Assembly: GCA_946628745.1 (NCBI GenBank) | Contig: CAMOXA010000020.1 | Span: 1 to 14,523, forward strand | Length of the DNA stretch: 14,523 bases | Reading direction: 5' to 3' | Source: an uncultured Verrucomicrobiota bacterium | Lineage (GTDB): Bacteria; Verrucomicrobiota; Kiritimatiellia; RFP12; UBA1067 | Shown: positions 7,622 through 12,736 of the stretch, piece by piece | Numbering within the stretch: position 1 is the stretch's first letter | Layout: the number at the start of each line of letters is the position of its first letter | The notes under the pieces: generated by a model | The model's database searches: none | What the model was told of the DNA's origin: nothing | What the model saw: only the letters and a program-made list of their open reading frames with translations | Position numbers and translations under genes: made by a program

Positions 7622-9549
7622 CGTCAATCGCCATAAGGTCGATCGATTATTTGATAGCGTTCGCCGGCGCATTGCTGCTTACGCTCGTCCTGACGCCGAT
7701 CGTCCGCGAGATGAACCGCAGGCTCGGCATGGTCGACAAGCCCGATCCCCGGCGCATAAACAAGGTGCCGATACCCCGCGGCGGAGGTCTCGCTCTTGCG
7801 GCGGGCGTGCTTCTGTCGTATTCTGTTTTCATTCTGGTTTCAGGACGTCCCCCGTTGCAGGCGTGGGGAGTTTCTCCAAACATGTTCTGGAAGCTCTCCG
7901 CGCTGGCGGCTTTGATATGCGCGCTGGGGTATGTCGACGACAAGGTTTCGCTTAAGCCCAAGACGAAGCTTTTCGGACAGCTCGCCATAGCCGCTCTTGT
8001 CTGGGTGTGGGCGGGTTTGGGCTTTCACCGTCTTTGGCCGGGCCTGCCCTGGTGGCTGGATCTGCCGATTACGGTTTTCTGGATTGCCGGGGCGGTCAAT
8101 GCGTTCAACTTGATTGACGGGCTGGACGGTCTTGCATCCGGCCTGGCGCTCATTGCCACGATGGGCATGGCTGGCGCATTGTTCCTTTCCGAAAACCCGC
8201 AGGCGACGCTTTTCTACTTCGCCTTCGCGGGCGGACTTGTCGGGTTTCTGCGGTATAACTACAACCCCGCGAGCGTGTTCCTCGGCGACTGCGGCTCGAT
8301 GTACATCGGCTTTACTCTGTCCGTCCTGCCGCTCGTGGCGCAGACGGCGAATTCGATGATCGTGTCTGTAGGCGTCCCGCTGCTGGCGATGGGTGTGCCG
8401 ATTTTCGACACGTTTCTTGCGATACTCCGCCGTACGCTGCGCCACATGATCCGTAGCCGCGATGCCGGTGAAAAAGGCGGCGACAATGTGATGACGGCCG
8501 ACGCGGACCATCTGCACCATAGAATACTGAGGGCTGTCGGTCTCAATCAGCGAAAGGCGACTCTGATACTCTATCTTCTCGCGGCAGGAGCTGTCCTTGT
8601 CGGGCTTGTCGGCATGACGCTCCGGTCGCGCGCGGCTGGGTTGTGGCTCTTCGCGTTTGCCGTCGCGACGATCGTCGTGTTCAAGGATATGTCTCGCATC
8701 GAGCTTTTCGACGCCGGGCGGCTCCTGAACTCGGTCGCCAGAAGCAGCAGCACCGACAGCCGCAGACGCTGGGCCAGACTCGCCGTGCCGATGTACGTTT
8801 TCTTTGACATCCTCTCTCTCGTCACAGTGTTCTTCTTCTGCCTCTGGGCGTTGCAGCTGCCTGTGAGCCGTGTCACGTTCAAGGTCGCCATGCCGATATG
8901 CGTTTTGTCCGTATTCCTCGCGATGGTCTTTTTCAGGACGTATCAGACGAAGTGGTCGCGCGCGATGACGTCCAACTACATGAGACTGTTTCTGGCGTGC
9001 GTCTTCGGCACGGTGGCAGGGTGCGTCGCGGTGTACTATTCGCCCGCTCACACCGGACAGCTCAAGGCGTTCGGCGTCGCTTTCTCGGCGCTGTCGTTTA
9101 TCTCGCTTTCCTTCCTGCGTCTGGCCAGAGGAATCGTGCGCGACGTATTCTACGCCATCGACTGTTCCCGTTTGAAGGGCAGAAAGGACGTCTCTCGCAT
9201 CCTGGTCTACGGCGCCGGGCTGCGCTATAGATCGTTCCGCCGCGAACTGGTGCGCACGGCGTCGGCCAACGACAGGATAATAGTGGGCATAATCGACGAC
9301 GATATCTTGCTGCGCGGCAGATACATCGGTGGCATACGCGTCTTTGGCACGCTCATGCAGGCGCCGGAAATTATCAACGAGGTCAATGCGGACGCGGTCG
9401 TGATCGCGTGCGAGGTGTCCGGCGAATGGATGAAAATCGTCCGTCAGACGCTCGAGCCAACGGGCGTGAGAGTGACGCACTTCCATTTCGGCGAAGACGT
9501 CGTCATTGACGGTCCCGCGCAGGTTGATTTGAAGCAAACGAGAGGATGA
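7615..9549 (+). CDS. WecA/TagO-type glycosyl-1-phosphate transferase fused to CoA_binding_3-like domain
   Basis: The N-terminal part (about 1-330) is a polytopic transferase that moves a HexNAc-1-phosphate from a UDP-sugar to undecaprenyl phosphate, the first step of many O-antigen, EPS and teichoic-type glycans. Motifs: YVDDK with the DD pair at 108-109; NAFNLIDGLDGL at 162-173 with D168 and D171; FLGDCGSMYIGF at 222-233; and DHLHHR at 298-303, the WecA-type histidine motif that separates it from MraY. After further helices (about 312-365 and 385-505) a soluble domain begins near 525 with ILVYGAG at 529-535 and IIGxIDDD-like and GTLMQAPEIINE segments. This resembles the membrane plus CoA_binding_3 front end of CapD/FlaA1 or WbaP proteins, but no epimerase or transferase domain follows. 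I chose ATG 7615 (644 aa): AGGGAG lies 7 nt upstream and it overlaps the exosortase stop by only 7 nt; an earlier in-frame start at 7486 would sit deep in the exosortase gene. Confidence 0.88.
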   Translation: MVTSIAIRSIDYLIAFAGALLLTLVLTPIVREMNRRLGMVDKPDPRRINKVPIPRGGGLALAAGVLLSYSVFILVSGRPPLQAWGVSPNMFWKLSALAALICALGYVDDKVSLKPKTKLFGQLAIAALVWVWAGLGFHRLWPGLPWWLDLPITVFWIAGAVNAFNLIDGLDGLASGLALIATMGMAGALFLSENPQATLFYFAFAGGLVGFLRYNYNPASVFLGDCGSMYIGFTLSVLPLVAQTANSMIVSVGVPLLAMGVPIFDTFLAILRRTLRHMIRSRDAGEKGGDNVMTADADHLHHRILRAVGLNQRKATLILYLLAAGAVLVGLVGMTLRSRAAGLWLFAFAVATIVVFKDMSRIELFDAGRLLNSVARSSSTDSRRRWARLAVPMYVFFDILSLVTVFFFCLWALQLPVSRVTFKVAMPICVLSVFLAMVFFRTYQTKWSRAMTSNYMRLFLACVFGTVAGCVAVYYSPAHTGQLKAFGVAFSALSFISLSFLRLARGIVRDVFYAIDCSRLKGRKDVSRILVYGAGLRYRSFRRELVRTASANDRIIVGIIDDDILLRGRYIGGIRVFGTLMQAPEIINEVNADAVVIACEVSGEWMKIVRQTLEPTGVRVTHFHFGEDVVIDGPAQVDLKQTRG

Positions 9550-10856
9550 TCCAGAAAATGAGTTCGTACGATAAAGAATCGGTGATGGCGTTTCACAAGG
9601 GCGGCAAGGTTTCGGTAAGCCTGCCGAAGCCGCTCAAGACAAAGGACGACCTTTGCCTCGCCTACACTCCCGGCGTCGCCCATGCCGTAAAGGCCATAGC
9701 CAGTGCGCCGGATGCCGTCTACGAGTGTACTGCCAAGCCCAATCTCGTCGCTGTCGTCTCGGACGGCACCGCGATTCTCGGGCTCGGCGACCTCGGCGCG
9801 GCGGCGTCGATTCCGGTCATGGAAGGCAAGGCGGTTCTTTTCAAGTCTTTCGGCGATGTCGACGCCTGGCCTGTCCCGCTCGACTGCTGCCGCGTCGGCG
9901 GCGGCTCCGCCGGCAAGACCGACCCGGAGCGCGTGATTGCCGCTGTAAAAGCTTTGGCGCCACAGTACGGCGGCGTCAATCTGGAGGATATCGCCGCACC
10001 CGCCTGTTTCGAGATTGAGGACAGACTCGACAGGGAACTGGACATACCGGTCTTCCACGACGACCAGTGGGGTACGGCCGTCATTTCGCTTTCGGGCGTC
10101 ATGAACTATGCCCGGCTCGCAGGCAAGGAACTGAAAGATTTGAAAGTCGTCATGAACGGTGCGGGCGCGGCCGGAATACGCATCTGCGAGATGTGCAAGG
10201 CGGCCGGCGTCGTCGATGTGACGATGTGCGATTCGAAGGGGACGATTCGCAAGGATCGCACCGATCTGAATCCCTACAAGGCCAGACACGCCGTCGACAC
10301 CGCCGCCAGGACGCTAAAGGAAGCTCTCGCGGGCGCCGATGTGTTCATAGGCGTTTCCGCGGCGAATGTGCTTTCAGGCGAAGATGTCAAGACGATGGGT
10401 GATTTCCCGGCGATTTTCGCGATGGCCAATCCCGACCCGGAGATCGCCCCCGCGGAGGTTGCGCGGGCGCTCGCGGGTCGCCGCTATGTCATGGTTACCG
10501 GACGCAGCGACTACCCGAACCAGATCAACAACGTTCTGGGCTTCCCGTATCTTTTCCGCGGCGCTCTCGATGTCCGCGCGACAACCATCAACAAAGAAAT
10601 GAAGGTCGCCGCCGCCAATGCGCTCGCGGCGCTGGCGAGGGAGCCGGTCCCGGCCGATGTCGCCGCGCTCTATCCTGACGAAAAACTCGTCTTTGGCGAG
10701 AGCTACATCATCCCGAAGCCGTTCGACCGCCGCCTTTTCGTCGAAGTCAGTTTCGCCGTCGCGAAGGCGGCCGTCGAAACAGGAGTGGCCCGCGTCGTCC
10801 CGGATCTCGCCGAATACCGCGCCGATCTCGAACGCCGCAACGCCGCGCGCGGCTGA
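9546..10856 (+). CDS. Malic enzyme (oxaloacetate-decarboxylating malate dehydrogenase), short form
   Basis: Cytosolic enzyme converting malate to pyruvate and CO2 with NAD(P) reduction. At 436 aa it is the short bacterial type without the C-terminal phosphotransacetylase domain of MaeB. Visible landmarks: AYTPGVA with the catalytic tyrosine Y40; VSDGTAILGLGDLG; MEGKAVLFK with catalytic lysine K95; the metal-site region NLEDIAAPACFEIE; HDDQWGTAV at 171-179; the dinucleotide loop NGAGAAGIRI from 204; AMANPDPEI; and the C-terminal RSDYPNQINNVLGFPYLFRGALD. The position after HDDQ is usually histidine in bacterial enzymes, but is W175 here. The ATG overlaps the previous stop by 4 nt; ATG 9558 (four residues later) is an alternative start and the AGAGG at 9541-9545 does not decide between them. 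Coenzyme preference cannot be read with certainty. Why it is coupled to a glycan gene is unclear. Confidence 0.93.
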   Translation: MIQKMSSYDKESVMAFHKGGKVSVSLPKPLKTKDDLCLAYTPGVAHAVKAIASAPDAVYECTAKPNLVAVVSDGTAILGLGDLGAAASIPVMEGKAVLFKSFGDVDAWPVPLDCCRVGGGSAGKTDPERVIAAVKALAPQYGGVNLEDIAAPACFEIEDRLDRELDIPVFHDDQWGTAVISLSGVMNYARLAGKELKDLKVVMNGAGAAGIRICEMCKAAGVVDVTMCDSKGTIRKDRTDLNPYKARHAVDTAARTLKEALAGADVFIGVSAANVLSGEDVKTMGDFPAIFAMANPDPEIAPAEVARALAGRRYVMVTGRSDYPNQINNVLGFPYLFRGALDVRATTINKEMKVAAANALAALAREPVPADVAALYPDEKLVFGESYIIPKPFDRRLFVEVSFAVAKAAVETGVARVVPDLAEYRADLERRNAARG

Positions 10857-10882
10857 TCCGTCTTCTCAACCTGCGATCCATT

Positions 10883-10891
10883 TGCTATAAT
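10883..10891 (+). promoter_or_regulatory. Extended -10 promoter of rsfS
   Basis: TGCTATAAT at 10883-10891 is a perfect extended -10 element (TGnTATAAT). A weak -35 candidate TTCTCA lies at 10863-10868, 17 nt upstream of the hexamer. The last base of the hexamer is only 7 nt before the ATG at 10899, so transcription starting 6-8 nt downstream would begin at or within a couple of bases of the start codon. No Shine-Dalgarno can fit in such an mRNA. Confidence 0.75.
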
Positions 10892-10898
10892 ATCAACC

Positions 10899-11216
10899 AT
10901 GACAACAGAAGAACAGGTACAGGCGATAGTCAAGGCGCTCGAGGACAGGAAGGGTGCGGACATCAAGGTCTACGACGCGAGAGGCAAAAGCCAGCTTGCG
11001 GATTTCTTTGTGGTCGCGACCGGCGCCGCCGCGCCGCACCTCAAGGCCCTTGTCGCCGAAACGCAGGCCGCCATGAAAAACGCCGGTGTGAAAAGCTACC
11101 GCACTTCGGGAGATCCCGAGTCCGGCTGGATCGTCGTCGATTACATAGACGTCGTCGTCCATGTCTTTTCGCCGGAGGCCCGCGCCTACTACGCGCTTGA
11201 GAAACTCTGGGAGTAG
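10899..11216 (+). CDS. rsfS: Ribosome silencing factor RsfS (RsfA/YbeB/Iojap family)
   Basis: Small cytosolic protein that binds uL14 on the large ribosomal subunit and blocks subunit joining in starvation or stationary phase. The 105 aa length is typical. Family features: an N-terminal helix (VQAIVKALEDRKGADIKV), then LADFFVVATG with the conserved hydrophobic strand, a middle helix, and the C-terminal block GWIVVDYIDVVVHVFSPEARAYYALEKLW, which is the best-conserved part of the family. The extended -10 promoter immediately upstream implies a leaderless transcript, consistent with the absence of any Shine-Dalgarno before the ATG. In many bacteria rsfS lies with nadD, proA or rlmH; that neighbourhood is absent here. 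The activator gene starts 17 nt after its stop and probably shares the transcript. Confidence 0.95.
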   Translation: MTTEEQVQAIVKALEDRKGADIKVYDARGKSQLADFFVVATGAAAPHLKALVAETQAAMKNAGVKSYRTSGDPESGWIVVDYIDVVVHVFSPEARAYYALEKLWE

Positions 11217-11233
11217 GCGACGACCATTCGTAC

Positions 11234-12736
11234 ATGGCTTCCGAAATAGAGGTTCTCAAAGAAATCACCTCCGCAGTCGTGCGCGAGAGGAATGTCAGGC
11301 TTCTGCTTGAACAGGTCCTTGAAATTCTCGAGCGCCGCATGGGGATGATACGCGGCACTTTCTGCCTTCTTGAGGGTGACGAGCTCAGAATCGAAGCTAC
11401 GACAAAGGCGCTCAATGCAGAAGAGCGCGCGAACGGACACTACCGTCTTGGAGAGGGCATAACAGGCATCGTCGCCCTGACCGGACGCCCCGAAGTCGTG
11501 CCTGACATCCGCAAAGACCGCCGTTTTCTCAATCGCACGGGAGCGCGCGGCACTGCGGACGCCGTTTCTTTCGTCTGCGTCCCGCTCGTCAGGCTCGGTC
11601 AGGTGATAGGCACGCTTTCGGTGGACCGCACGATGCGCGGCGACACGGGGTCGCTTGTGCAGGACGTGACGCTTTTGGGCATAATCGCCAACATCACCGC
11701 AGAGGCCGCGGCAGTCTGCCGCGAGGAGTGCGCCGAAAGGGAGGCGCTTGTCGAGGAGAATAGACGCCTTCGCGACATGCTGTCGAACAATCCGGGCGAA
11801 CTCGTCGGCAACTGCCGCGAGATGAGGTCCGTCTACGAGCAGATACGCCAAGTCGCGCCGAGCGAAGCGACTGTCCTGGTGCGCGGCGCGAGCGGAACCG
11901 GCAAGGAGCTCGTCGCGCGCGCCATACAGGCGCTTTCGCCGCGCAAGGACCGCCCGTTCGTGGTGTTGAACTGCGCCGCTCTGCCGGAAGCTCTCGTCGA
12001 GTCGGAGTTGTTCGGCCACGAGAAGGGGGCTTTTACAGACGCGCGCGAACTTCGCATAGGCCGCGCGGAGGCTGCGAACGGCGGCACGCTGTTCCTGGAC
12101 GAGATTGGCGACCTTTCCGTCCCTGTGCAGGTCAAGCTGTTGCGCTTTCTGCAAGACCGCACTTTTTCGCGCGTAGGCTCGAATGTCGAGCTTAAGAGCG
12201 ATGTGCGGTTCATCGCCGCGACAAGCCGCAACCTCGAAGAGTTGATGGAAAAGAAGCTCTTTCGCGAAGACCTCTACTACAGGCTTTCGGTCTTCCCGAT
12301 AGCGATACCCGATCTGGCGCACAGGACTGGCGACATCGTACTGCTGGCGGAGCATTTTCTCGCCAAAATGAACGTAAAGTACGGCAAGCAGGTTTCGCGC
12401 ATTTCATCGCCGGCCGTCAACATGCTCCAGGCCTATTCCTGGCCGGGCAACGTCCGCGAACTTGAAAACTGCATCGAGCGCGCAGTTCTTACGGCCAAGG
12501 ACGACTGCATACACGCCTACAACCTGCCGCCTTCGCTCCAGACGCCGGAGTTCGCCGAAGATCCGTTCAGACCCGAGGACACTATGACCCTCGACGAACA
12601 GCTGGCCGCGGTCGAGCGCCGCATATTGGAGAATGCGCTCTCCCGCAACGGCGGCAACAAATCCGCCGCCGGGCGGGAACTCGGCGTTTCGCCGCGCATG
12701 ATGAACTACAGGCTGCGCCGCGCCGGACTCATTTGA
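11234..12736 (+). CDS. Sigma-54-dependent transcriptional activator, GAF-AAA+-Fis (NifA-like)
   Basis: Enhancer-binding protein that remodels RNA polymerase-sigma-54 at -24/-12 promoters using ATP. The 500 aa are laid out like NifA: a GAF sensor domain (about 12-165), a short helical linker that may be coiled (CREECAEREALVEENRRLRDM), the AAA+ domain (about 197-425) and a C-terminal Fis-type helix-turn-helix (about 458-500, GNKSAAGRELGVSPRMMNYRLR). Walker A is GASGTGKE at 218-225; Walker B is GGTLFLDEIGDL at 283-294; the arginine-finger region is FREDLYYRL at 343-351; WPGNVREL follows. The sigma-54 contact loop reads GAFTDA (265-270) instead of GAFTGA. No receiver domain, so it senses a small molecule or protein partner through GAF rather than by phosphorylation. 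The start at 11234 has no good Shine-Dalgarno and may rely on reinitiation after rsfS. Targets are unknown; the nif-type cysteine arrangement is not evident and no nif genes are present. Confidence 0.93.
   Translation: MASEIEVLKEITSAVVRERNVRLLLEQVLEILERRMGMIRGTFCLLEGDELRIEATTKALNAEERANGHYRLGEGITGIVALTGRPEVVPDIRKDRRFLNRTGARGTADAVSFVCVPLVRLGQVIGTLSVDRTMRGDTGSLVQDVTLLGIIANITAEAAAVCREECAEREALVEENRRLRDMLSNNPGELVGNCREMRSVYEQIRQVAPSEATVLVRGASGTGKELVARAIQALSPRKDRPFVVLNCAALPEALVESELFGHEKGAFTDARELRIGRAEAANGGTLFLDEIGDLSVPVQVKLLRFLQDRTFSRVGSNVELKSDVRFIAATSRNLEELMEKKLFREDLYYRLSVFPIAIPDLAHRTGDIVLLAEHFLAKMNVKYGKQVSRISSPAVNMLQAYSWPGNVRELENCIERAVLTAKDDCIHAYNLPPSLQTPEFAEDPFRPEDTMTLDEQLAAVERRILENALSRNGGNKSAAGRELGVSPRMMNYRLRRAGLI

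Noticed and set aside
9344..9359. TGGCACG...TGCA in the WecA-like gene as a sigma-54 site
   Set aside because: The GG-to-GC spacing is 9 nt, one short of the required 10, and the position is about 190 nt inside a coding sequence.
7840..9537. A 565-codon - strand open frame opposite the WecA-like gene
   Set aside because: Very rich in Arg, His, Gln and Glu with no recognisable fold, and its reverse is a convincing membrane enzyme.
11700..11760. Cysteines in the linker of the sigma-54 activator as an oxygen-sensing NifA motif
   Set aside because: Only a close CxxxC pair (CREEC) is seen; the spaced four-cysteine arrangement of oxygen-sensitive NifA proteins is not present.
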